Below, in pieces: positions 1-5,772 of a DNA stretch of 7,716 nucleotides (its first letter is position 1; every line of letters begins with the position of its first letter). The position numbers and the translations under genes are program-made. A model generated the notes under the pieces. That model was given only the letters and a program-made list of their open reading frames with translations, was not told the origin of the DNA and made no database searches. Source of the stretch: Acidobacteriaceae bacterium (GTDB lineage: Bacteria; Acidobacteriota; Terriglobia; Terriglobales; Acidobacteriaceae); assembly GCA_003133425.1 (NCBI GenBank), contig PKXI01000173.1, positions 8,214-15,929 of the forward strand, written 5' to 3'.

Positions 1-1667
1 GACAGCACCGCACCGTCGGCCCGCGCCGCCGCCATCAGGTCTCCATTCACCGTCACCGAGAGATACTCACCCATTCCCAACACCGGGCCACCCTGCCAAC
101 TGGCGCCCTGGTCGCGACTGGTCAGCAGGCCAAGCGTCGTAGCTGCGAGCCATACATCACTGGAGGCGTCCAGTGCGTTCACACGGCTCTCCAGCTCGAT
201 GACCGGAGCCTTCACTTGCTTCTCCACGTTGACCTTGGTTCTCAAATGAGTCTCGGTGGAGACTTTCATGATGGTGTTGGCGATTGTGTTTCGCGGCTCC
301 CATGTCAAAGCGGAGCTCGGAGTGCCGGCTGCTGGATCGGCTGGCGCGGGAGGATCCAATGCGAAGATTCCGTGACTGGTGCCGGCCAGCACCAGTCCAT
401 CCTTCGTCTGCCCGAGCGCAAACACGTCACGCCCGTCGAGACCGGCAGGGATCTGCTGCCAGGCGGCGCCGCCATTGGTCGAGACGAACACGCCGCCATA
501 GTTCTTGTCGTTGACCACGCCGGCATATAGCTTTGCAGGATTGCCGCGGTCCACCAGCAGCGCTGTTACCTTGCGTTCTGAGATTCCTTCATTCGACGCG
601 GCAAAGCTCGCCCCTGCGTCTTTGCTTGCCAACACTCCGCCGCGATCGGTGGCCAGCAGCACGTTGTTCGAATCCCGCGGATCCACGAACACATCGTTCA
701 CGATCACGTCAGGGCCGGTGAGCAGCTTGAAAGTCTTGCCGCCATTCTCGGTTTTGTAGAGACCTTCGGTGGTTCCTGCGTACACAATCGCGCGATTCGC
801 CGGGTCCTGCTTAAGAACCCGCGTTCGCCGCGCGGTCGAGGGAATTCCTTCAATCTTGCGGAATCGCACGCCCGCAGACTCGCTCTTGTAGATTCCGCTG
901 CACGCGCTGAGAAACACCGTGCTCGGCTTGATCGGATCGAGGATGATCGAGAAAACATCCGAGTCGTCGATCAGGCCCTGCTTGATGTTGTGCCAGCTCT
1001 TGCCACCGTCGCTCGTCTTCCAGGGCAGATGCCACGTGCCCACATAAACGATGGCCGGGTTCGAGGGATCCACTGCCAGCGACTCCACCTCGTGAATCTC
1101 GCGGCTGCCCTTCTCGCTAATCTGTTCCCAGGTCGCGCCCGCATCGGTGGACCGAAAAACCCCTTCAAGCGTTCCCGCAAAAAACACTTTGGGATTGGAG
1201 GGCGCCTGCACAAAGGCACGAATCGACTGACCGTGCAGGCCTGCGACCTCGCTCCAACTCCGGCCCCGGTCGCGGCTCACCCACAAGCCACCGTCAGCGC
1301 GCCTCCATCCGGCCACAAAAATCGTGGCACGATCTGAGGCGTCCACAACAATGTGATCCAGGACCAGGTCGTCCGCCGTGTCCAGCTTGGCAAGCCGATG
1401 CCATGTGACACCTGCGTCCAGCGATTCATACAACCAGCTGCTGGTTGTCCCCAGGTAGAGATGGCTGGGCTGCCCCGGCACCGCCGCAATCGCGCGTGCA
1501 TCGCCGCCCGCCGGCCCCACCGCGTTCCAATGCACAACGTTCGCGACCGCCGCATTCGACGCTTGCTGCGCCCAAAGGCCTTGGCCGCAAAACAAATAAA
1601 TGAGAACAAGCGCCAGAACGCCGCGCCGGACGCAGAGATGGAGAAAATCCCTCAAACAACTATTCAA
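1..1667 (-). CDS. Secreted Asp-box (BNR/Ycf48/sortilin-like) beta-propeller protein, C-terminus cut off by the window edge
   Basis: The minus-strand frame stays open from the start region to base 1, giving 555 codons without a stop, so the gene is partial at its 3' end. Residues about 14-33 form a signal peptide (two Arg, then a hydrophobic core ending GLWA before QQA), which points to export. The rest is a beta-propeller-type repeat protein. I count nine Asp-box-like motifs (S/T-x-D/N-x-G-x-T/S-W/F) near residues 82, 131, 173, 218, 262, 305, 348, 396 and 517. The first eight are 42-49 residues apart, as expected for blades. A Pro/Ala-rich and then charged linker (about 439-500) separates the ninth, so a second domain probably begins there. 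The family includes BNR sialidase-like, Ycf48-like and Vps10-like proteins; I see no sialidase catalytic set, so enzymatic activity is not supported. The start is uncertain: TTG at 1667 has a GGGGG run 8 nt upstream, TTG at 1655 is possible, and in-frame ATG 1775 would place a terminator-like hairpin inside the gene. Confidence 0.85.
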   Translation of the reverse strand, partial: MNSCLRDFLHLCVRRGVLALVLIYLFCGQGLWAQQASNAAVANVVHWNAVGPAGGDARAIAAVPGQPSHLYLGTTSSWLYESLDAGVTWHRLAKLDTADDLVLDHIVVDASDRATIFVAGWRRADGGLWVSRDRGRSWSEVAGLHGQSIRAFVQAPSNPKVFFAGTLEGVFRSTDAGATWEQISEKGSREIHEVESLAVDPSNPAIVYVGTWHLPWKTSDGGKSWHNIKQGLIDDSDVFSIILDPIKPSTVFLSACSGIYKSESAGVRFRKIEGIPSTARRTRVLKQDPANRAIVYAGTTEGLYKTENGGKTFKLLTGPDVIVNDVFVDPRDSNNVLLATDRGGVLASKDAGASFAASNEGISERKVTALLVDRGNPAKLYAGVVNDKNYGGVFVSTNGGAAWQQIPAGLDGRDVFALGQTKDGLVLAGTSHGIFALDPPAPADPAAGTPSSALTWEPRNTIANTIMKVSTETHLRTKVNVEKQVKAPVIELESRVNALDASSDVWLAATTLGLLTSRDQGASWQGGPVLGMGEYLSVTVNGDLMAAARADGAVL

Positions 1668-1720
1668 ACAGAAAGCCCCCAGACAAAAGAAAAAGACGGC
1701 AAAAAATCGTGCATGAAACC

Positions 1721-1749
1721 AAAAAGGCCAACCGGCTTGCCGGTCAGCC
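1721..1749 (-). terminator. Intrinsic terminator-like hairpin downstream of the OmpA-like gene
   Basis: On the minus strand, arms 1749-1740 and 1735-1726 form a 10-bp stem (8 Watson-Crick pairs, 2 G-U pairs) closed by a CAAG loop and followed at once by five T (1725-1721). It lies about 110 nt past the stop of the OmpA-like gene and points the right way to end its transcript. The T-run is short, so termination may be partial. Confidence 0.6.
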
Positions 1750-1788
1750 TCGAAGGGTTGCAGGAGGATTCGCATGTTCTTGCTTTCA

Positions 1789-1823
1789 TCAGGCCTCCCA
1801 TCCTTCGTGGATGGGAGGCCTGA
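1789..1823 (-). terminator. Perfect 15-bp hairpin after the OmpA-like gene
   Basis: Arms 1789-1803 and 1809-1823 are perfectly complementary over 15 bp with a 5-nt loop. The hairpin starts 36 nt after the OmpA-like stop codon. No T-run follows on either strand, so it is not a classical intrinsic terminator by itself. It may stabilise the mRNA 3' end, act together with the T-tailed hairpin at 1749-1721, or be a copy of a dispersed repeat. The structure is certain; the role is inferred. Confidence 0.55.
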
Positions 1824-1858
1824 CTTGGCGGTTATGAGCCGGTCGAAACCGGGTAGGT

Positions 1859-3595
1859 CTACTTGGCTGCGGCGTGCTTCCGTGCCGGGTGCCTTTGGGC
1901 CAGCGGCTTGCGGACTTCCGGCTTCACGGTCGACTCGTCCACCGGCGTGGTTCCCTGCACATCGCCTGTAAAGGTTGCACCAGCGGGCACCAGGTAATCT
2001 TCCACCGTCTGCCCATCGGTTGTGCCGGTCATGGTGCTGACGCGCGAAGCATCAATACCCTTCTCGGTCACCAGGTAGTCCTTGGCGTTCACAGCGCGCT
2101 GCGCATCGAACAGCGTAACCTTGGCTCTCTTGTGCTTCAGGGCCACCTTCTGCTGCTTCGCGGTTATTTCCTTCTCCTTGGCGTTCGACTCGCCGACGAC
2201 GACTGCCTTCGCATCCGCCTGACGCTGCAGATCAAGGGCAACTTCGTCCAGGCAGGCCTTGGCTTCGTTGTCAACGCGCATCGGCCGCTTCTTGTCGGTC
2301 GAGAAGTTGATGGAGCACAGTGCCTGGGTGTGAGGAGCCGGCGGAATAACCGGGGCCACGATGGTGACGTTGGTGCCGGAGCTGGCCGTGTGGGCCTTGT
2401 CGTCTGATACGTTGCCCGTTATGCCAACTACGCCGGTCGGCGCGCCAACTGAGGAGTACTCAGCCGTTGTTCCGCTGCCCGTAACCGTGCCGGCCGTTGC
2501 CGAATAGGTGTAGGTGAGCGGACGATTCTGCGGGCTCATACCAGTGCAGGTAATCGTGCTGGTTTCCCCGGGCTTGATGGTGCTGGGGTTGGCTGTGCAG
2601 CTGATGGTCGGCGGCTCGAAGGCCTTCACTGTGAAGCTCGCGGTGCAATTCGCGGTCTGGCCGGGCTTCAAGCCTTCCTTGCCGCTCTTGCCTTCCTTCA
2701 CTGTTCCGGTCACCGTATAGTTGCCGGGATCCATGGTGGTCGTTGCAATCGTGGCCGTGGTGCCATTGCCCATCGCGCCCGATCCGCTCCATGAATAAAT
2801 CACGTTCAGCTTGGGAAGCAGGTCGCCGGCTGTCGCGGTCACCGTAATCGGTTCGCCGGGGAAGACTGATTGAGGGCTGGCCGAGCATGCCAGGGTCACA
2901 GGCGGAGGTGGCGCGATGGAGCCGGCATGAATAACGAAGCCGGTGCTCAACCGTGCGGCGTTGATGTTGGCGCGGCCGCCGAAATAACCAGGCCCGAAGT
3001 TTGCGTGCATGTACTCATAGTCAGCCTGGAAGAGGCGAATCGCCAGGTGATGATCGAAGAACGGCATCTCATAGTCCATGCCGCCGCCCACCGTGAGATC
3101 GTTACCCCACTTGTTGGGATTGAAATACGGGCCGTTTACCTGCGCCGTTCCTACCAGCCCATGGATAAACGGTGTAATGTTTCCGCTCGGGAAACGCGCG
3201 ATCAAACCGCCGGCAACCGTAAGGAAGCCGTCGTCGTTCCCATGCGTACCGATGTTGGAGCCGTTGGCCGATTGCACGCCCCACTCATGAACGCCGAATT
3301 CCACCTGCGCGCCAATGTGATTATTGAAGTAGTACGCGCCGCTGAACAGGCCGCCAAGATTGACGGCATCGTAATTGGCCGAAACTGTTGCGCCGCTGGG
3401 AAGCGGAGTTGCTACTGTCCCGCGAGGAGCAAGATAGCTGTAGCCTGCAAAAATGTCCCACCTCGATGGTGAGTCATTCCATGCTGGCTTTCCGGTCGAT
3501 GTGGCTGTGGCCTGGGCACTCAAGGCAACAGGAATCAATGCTACAAGCGCCAGGAATAGAACCCGGCTTACAGATTTTAAAACACGAGCATGCAT
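1859..3595 (-). CDS. OmpA-family outer-membrane protein: beta-barrel, two Ig/PKD-like domains, C-terminal OmpA-like domain
   Basis: This 578-residue protein begins with a signal peptide (basic n-region, hydrophobic core about 11-25, likely cleavage after LSA at 27). Residues about 45-225 resemble an 8-strand OprF/OmpA-type barrel, with alternating aromatic/polar strands starting RWDIFAGYSYLAPRG. Two homologous Ig/PKD-like repeats follow (about 232-325 and 329-414), with Cys pairs C237/C317 and C333/C350 and matching openings (TLACSASP, TISCTANP). Residues about 425-540 are an OmpA-like domain (CSINFSTDKK, then DAQRA, then GIDASRVS). In this family the barrel sits in the outer membrane and the OmpA domain holds peptidoglycan, but the usual G-H-T-D segment is replaced by GESNAKEKE near 468. 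The tail (561-578) is rich in Lys, Arg, His and Ala. The ATG start is strongly supported by a GGAGGA Shine-Dalgarno 7 nt upstream. The gene is probably monocistronic, with hairpins after its stop. Confidence 0.9.
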   Translation of the reverse strand: MHARVLKSVSRVLFLALVALIPVALSAQATATSTGKPAWNDSPSRWDIFAGYSYLAPRGTVATPLPSGATVSANYDAVNLGGLFSGAYYFNNHIGAQVEFGVHEWGVQSANGSNIGTHGNDDGFLTVAGGLIARFPSGNITPFIHGLVGTAQVNGPYFNPNKWGNDLTVGGGMDYEMPFFDHHLAIRLFQADYEYMHANFGPGYFGGRANINAARLSTGFVIHAGSIAPPPPVTLACSASPQSVFPGEPITVTATAGDLLPKLNVIYSWSGSGAMGNGTTATIATTTMDPGNYTVTGTVKEGKSGKEGLKPGQTANCTASFTVKAFEPPTISCTANPSTIKPGETSTITCTGMSPQNRPLTYTYSATAGTVTGSGTTAEYSSVGAPTGVVGITGNVSDDKAHTASSGTNVTIVAPVIPPAPHTQALCSINFSTDKKRPMRVDNEAKACLDEVALDLQRQADAKAVVVGESNAKEKEITAKQQKVALKHKRAKVTLFDAQRAVNAKDYLVTEKGIDASRVSTMTGTTDGQTVEDYLVPAGATFTGDVQGTTPVDESTVKPEVRKPLAQRHPARKHAAAK

Positions 3596-3603
3596 GCGTT
3601 TAT

Positions 3604-3609
3604 CCTCCG
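3604..3609 (-). promoter_or_regulatory. Shine-Dalgarno of the OmpA-like gene
   Basis: On the minus strand GGAGGA lies about 7 nt before the ATG at 3595. This near-ideal site fixes the start and suggests strong translation, as expected for an abundant envelope protein. Confidence 0.75.
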
Positions 3610-3719
3610 CAATAAGGCTGACGTACTAAATGGAAAATGGCTGCTTGCGAGCATATACTCCCGCTCGGACCGGGTGACTCCGCAACATCTGCGAGGCTCC
3701 GGACGCATTACAACACCTT

Positions 3720-3741
3720 TAAACGTACCATAGTACGTTTA
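3720..3741. repeat. 9-bp inverted repeat with 4-nt spacer (possible operator)
   Basis: TAAACGTAC (3720-3728), spacer CATA, GTACGTTTA (3733-3741): perfect 9-bp arms about 125 bp upstream of the OmpA-like start. The size and symmetry suit a dimeric repressor or activator site. With no T-run after it, a terminator is less likely. Confidence 0.5.
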
Positions 3742-3893
3742 CCCCCAAAATACTTTTTACAACGAGTTACCCGATTTAGTAACTGCTAAATCTGCCAGCT
3801 CCGATGGCTTCATCTTTCGCAGATTGCTACGCAGATTACTTATCTGTTACTCAGGTAACTCACTCCCCAGTTACTAACATCGGAGACCGCAGC

Positions 3894-4469
3894 TCACCCC
3901 ATATTCAGGGTCTTCAGAAGGCTGCGGCGTTCCCGTTGAATCTTTTCCTGTAGAAGCGTGATTGCGTAAATGAGTTGTTCCGGACGCGGGGGGCACCCCG
4001 GCACATACACATCTACGGGAACCACCTGGTTAACGCCCTGCACCAGCGCGTAATTGTTGAAGACTCCGCCTGAAGTCGCACAGGCGCCCATTGAAATAAC
4101 CCACTTCGGCTCCGGCATCTGATCGTAGAGACGCCTTAGCACCGGCGCCATCTTTTGCGAAACCCGTCCCGCAACCACCATCAGGTCCGACTGCCGCGGC
4201 GAAGGCCGAAACACTTCAGCGCCAAATCGCGCTATATCAAACCGCGACGCTCCCATCGACATCATCTCGATCGCGCAGCAGGCCAGTCCAAAAGTCATGG
4301 GCCATACCGAATTCTTGCGAATCCAGTTCACGGCATAATCCATCGAGGTCAGAAAGACGCCCTCCGGCTCTTCGTAGCCGTAGCTCACTTCCTTCAGCTT
4401 GATGCGATTCTTCGCGCTGCTGTCCAGCGCCCCAAAAAGATAATGATCCCGCTCAGCCGAAACAGCCAT
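3894..4469 (-). CDS. nuoB: NADH-quinone oxidoreductase subunit B (complex I, NuoB)
   Basis: NuoB sits in the peripheral arm of complex I at the inner membrane. It binds the last iron-sulfur cluster, N2, which passes electrons from NADH oxidation to quinone. The 191-residue protein has the full family signature: [11 protein letters not shown] with C64 and C65, MGACATSGG with C130, and VPGCPPRPE with C159, the four N2 ligands. The length is usual for the family, with a 40-residue N-terminal lead before the conserved core. ATG 4469 is the only sensible long start because an in-frame TAG lies six codons upstream; the ribosome site is weak (GGAAG nearly touching the ATG, GGGAG further up). No nuoA is found upstream and no nuoC/D downstream, so this copy is separated from a nuo operon, at least locally. 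All ligands are intact, so I infer a working protein. Confidence 0.96.
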   Translation of the reverse strand: MAVSAERDHYLFGALDSSAKNRIKLKEVSYGYEEPEGVFLTSMDYAVNWIRKNSVWPMTFGLACCAIEMMSMGASRFDIARFGAEVFRPSPRQSDLMVVAGRVSQKMAPVLRRLYDQMPEPKWVISMGACATSGGVFNNYALVQGVNQVVPVDVYVPGCPPRPEQLIYAITLLQEKIQRERRSLLKTLNMG

Positions 4470-4568
4470 GCTTCCAATATAGCTCTACTCCCGCTTTGAT
4501 TAAATGGTCAGAATCGCTCACCTTCGGTTTTTGCCGGTCAACTTCCCATCCCGGTTCCCTGATTCCTG

Positions 4569-4592
4569 GTTCGGAATCTCCTCATTCCGAAC
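4569..4592 (-). repeat. 9-bp hairpin overlapping the end of the secreted-protein gene
   Basis: Arms 4569-4577 and 4584-4592 are perfectly complementary around a 6-nt loop (GAGGAG on the minus strand). The hairpin spans the TGA at 4584-4582. No T-run follows, so it is only a possible transcript end. The purine-rich loop resembles a Shine-Dalgarno, but the nearest ATG downstream opens only a 3-codon frame. Confidence 0.4.
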
Positions 4593-5352
4593 AGGCCGCA
4601 AGCGGAGCACCGAGCCCTCCGGGCGCCTTCCATCCCGCCGCAAGCCAAAGAGTCACAGAGAAGCGCATCCAGTCCAATTCCCCCAGCGGCGTGGCCTTTG
4701 CTCTGGCTGCGGGCGCCACGGTATGGGGTGTCTTTGCCGATTGAAGCGCCCATCTCCGGGCGAAGGGCGCCGCATCGGCAATTCCCGGCGTGAACCTTGC
4801 ATTCAGAATCCGAAGCTGCCCTGCCGACGCACTCCGATTGATTTCAAGCAATCGTTGCTCCGCCTCATGCTCGCGGCTGCTCGCCACAGGCGCCTCGGTC
4901 CAAATCTTTGTCCCACCCAAAGACCGAAACTGTTTCTGGCCTTCACGCAACGCATCGGGATCGGTCAAAAAGTGAAAGCTCCGTGGGTTCCAGCCAATCG
5001 CATCCTGGGCTCGCAGTCCAAACGTCGTTCCCACCTCGCGTTCACTGATGGAGTAATACGGCGGCGTGGCCACCAGCAGTGCGTCAGGATATCCAGCAGA
5101 TTGTTCCCGGTCCACCACCAGGTCCCAGCCGCTGTACCCCTCTTTCCCCGGCTGAATCGGCACCACCCGGAACATCCACCCCTCGCCGAAGGCTGCCTTC
5201 CACTCCTGCCCGGCATTTACCTCGCCGGTCAGCAATATCTTGCGGCAGCGCGCCGGATGCCGTGCCGCAGCCGCGCTCTTGACCGGCGCGATCGTCGCGA
5301 CGCAAAGCACTGCACAAAACCCAACCCGCCATCCGCTATGCATCCCTTTCAT
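4582..5352 (-). CDS. Uncharacterised secreted/periplasmic protein
   Basis: I do not recognise a named family in this 256-residue protein. Residues 1-30 form a Sec-type signal peptide (MKGMHSGWRV, a hydrophobic stretch about 11-24, then SAAAA). The mature part is soluble-looking with no further membrane segment. It has two cysteines, C36 just after the signal and C254 two residues before the end, which could pair. A middle region (about 40-155) is rich in aromatic and Gly residues, including GWMFRVVPI, GYSGWDLVV and GWNPRSFHFLTDP; the last part (about 225-245) looks like an amphipathic beta segment. The start is set at ATG 5352, where GGAG lies 7 nt upstream. An in-frame ATG 13 codons earlier lacks such a site and would add a charged lead before the signal. 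It is divergent from amtB and 112 bp upstream of nuoB on the same strand. The function is unknown. Confidence 0.75.
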   Translation of the reverse strand: MKGMHSGWRVGFCAVLCVATIAPVKSAAAARHPARCRKILLTGEVNAGQEWKAAFGEGWMFRVVPIQPGKEGYSGWDLVVDREQSAGYPDALLVATPPYYSISEREVGTTFGLRAQDAIGWNPRSFHFLTDPDALREGQKQFRSLGGTKIWTEAPVASSREHEAEQRLLEINRSASAGQLRILNARFTPGIADAAPFARRWALQSAKTPHTVAPAARAKATPLGELDWMRFSVTLWLAAGWKAPGGLGAPLAACSE

Positions 5353-5513
5353 CGCGGTTCTCCGTCCTTCCAGCTCTCGGGCAGATATCATTTCGTTCGT
5401 AATAGTCCCATCAAGAAAATCAGGAAACTTGCGTTATTCTCCAGTCTTTATGAGAATGCTATGAAAGCGCAATTATCCTTCATGTATCCCGTATTCCTTT
5501 TCCGGTGACCGGC

Positions 5514-5630
5514 TATAGCATTTTCGGAATTGGTGTAGACCGAAGGCACTATGCTAAGTGGCTTTTTCCTCAAGAAAAAGCCACCTTTCAATGCTCTTAA
5601 AAAGTCTACGTGTATTCCGAAAATGCTCTA
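5514..5630. mobile_element. MITE-like near-palindromic element with TA ends
   Basis: The outer arms GCATTTTCGGAAT (5518-5530) and its exact complement (5614-5626) are 13 bp long. A second matched segment follows, GTAGAC (5535-5540) against GTCTAC (5604-5609), then a perfect 11-bp inner stem (5558-5568 with 5574-5584) around a CTCAA loop. A TA dinucleotide sits just outside each end (5514-5515 and 5629-5630), as made by IS630/Tc1-mariner-type insertion. The 113-bp core has no coding capacity. I infer a non-autonomous miniature element; an alternative is a large structured terminator, which is less likely between divergent genes. Confidence 0.6.
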
Positions 5631-5641
5631 ACTGCGGTCCC

Positions 5642-5657
5642 TGGCTTCTTGCGAGCA
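5642..5657 (+). promoter_or_regulatory. Weak sigma-54-like (-24/-12) match upstream of amtB
   Basis: TGGCTTCTTGCGAGCA keeps the diagnostic GG-N10-GC spacing and the TGGC of the -24 box, but the -12 box reads GAGCA rather than TTGCA. It lies about 115 nt upstream of amtB, a gene often controlled by RpoN/NtrC in other bacteria. Chance occurrence is quite possible. Confidence 0.25.
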
Positions 5658-5772
5658 GACGTCGAAGCTTCACGATTCAACGGCTTATCGCAAAGAATTT
5701 AAAACTGTTCCTCGTCTGAGCCTCCCCAAAACGGACGCCTTTTGCAGACGACTTTTTCGGAGCCGAATCATC

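Larger units (their letters stand above)
3596..3893 (-). promoter_or_regulatory. 298-bp repeat-rich intergenic region between nuoB and the OmpA-like gene
   Basis: There is no credible gene here. The stretch is more A+T-rich than its surroundings and presumably holds the nuoB 3' end plus the promoter and leader of the OmpA-like gene. I could not pick a convincing -35/-10 pair. It carries a 9-bp inverted repeat (3720-3741), five copies of GTTAC/GTAAC (3766, 3779, 3846, 3855, 3870), four copies of CAGAT/ATCTG between about 3789 and 3847, a 7-bp inverted repeat GATTTAG/CTAAATC (3773-3792), a direct repeat GCAGATT (3819, 3831), and an 8-bp inverted pair 3799-3806/3878-3885. A regulatory or structured-RNA role is inference. 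Confidence 0.5.
5353..5772. other. 420-bp divergent intergenic region
   Basis: This region lies between the divergently read secreted-protein gene and amtB and should hold both promoters. It contains no supported gene; a 15-codon frame at 5461-5508 has no visible support. Its main content is a MITE-like palindrome (5516-5628). Between that element and amtB lie a weak -24/-12-like match and an A/T-rich patch near 5696-5705. GGAG, about 10 nt before the amtB ATG, is its probable ribosome site. Confidence 0.5.

Noticed and set aside
1353..1823. 156-codon plus-strand open frame
   Set aside because: It crosses the antisense of the Asp-box gene and both hairpins, and its product looks like low-complexity basic sequence with no family match.
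2870..3472. 200-codon plus-strand open frame
   Set aside because: It lies opposite the barrel region of the OmpA-like gene, has no recognisable features, and is best seen as an antisense shadow.
3596..3893. Known riboswitch or CRISPR-like array
   Set aside because: The repeats are 5-9 bp, irregularly spaced and without unique spacers, so this is not CRISPR. I could not match the folding pattern to any riboswitch class I know.
4504..5508. 334-codon plus-strand open frame over the secreted-protein gene
   Set aside because: The product is Arg/Pro/Ser-rich and lacks any signal or domain, while the minus strand has a signal peptide and a well-spaced ribosome site.
5461..5508. 15-codon small open frame upstream of the MITE-like element
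   Set aside because: No clear ribosome site, no conservation evidence, and its length is common by chance.
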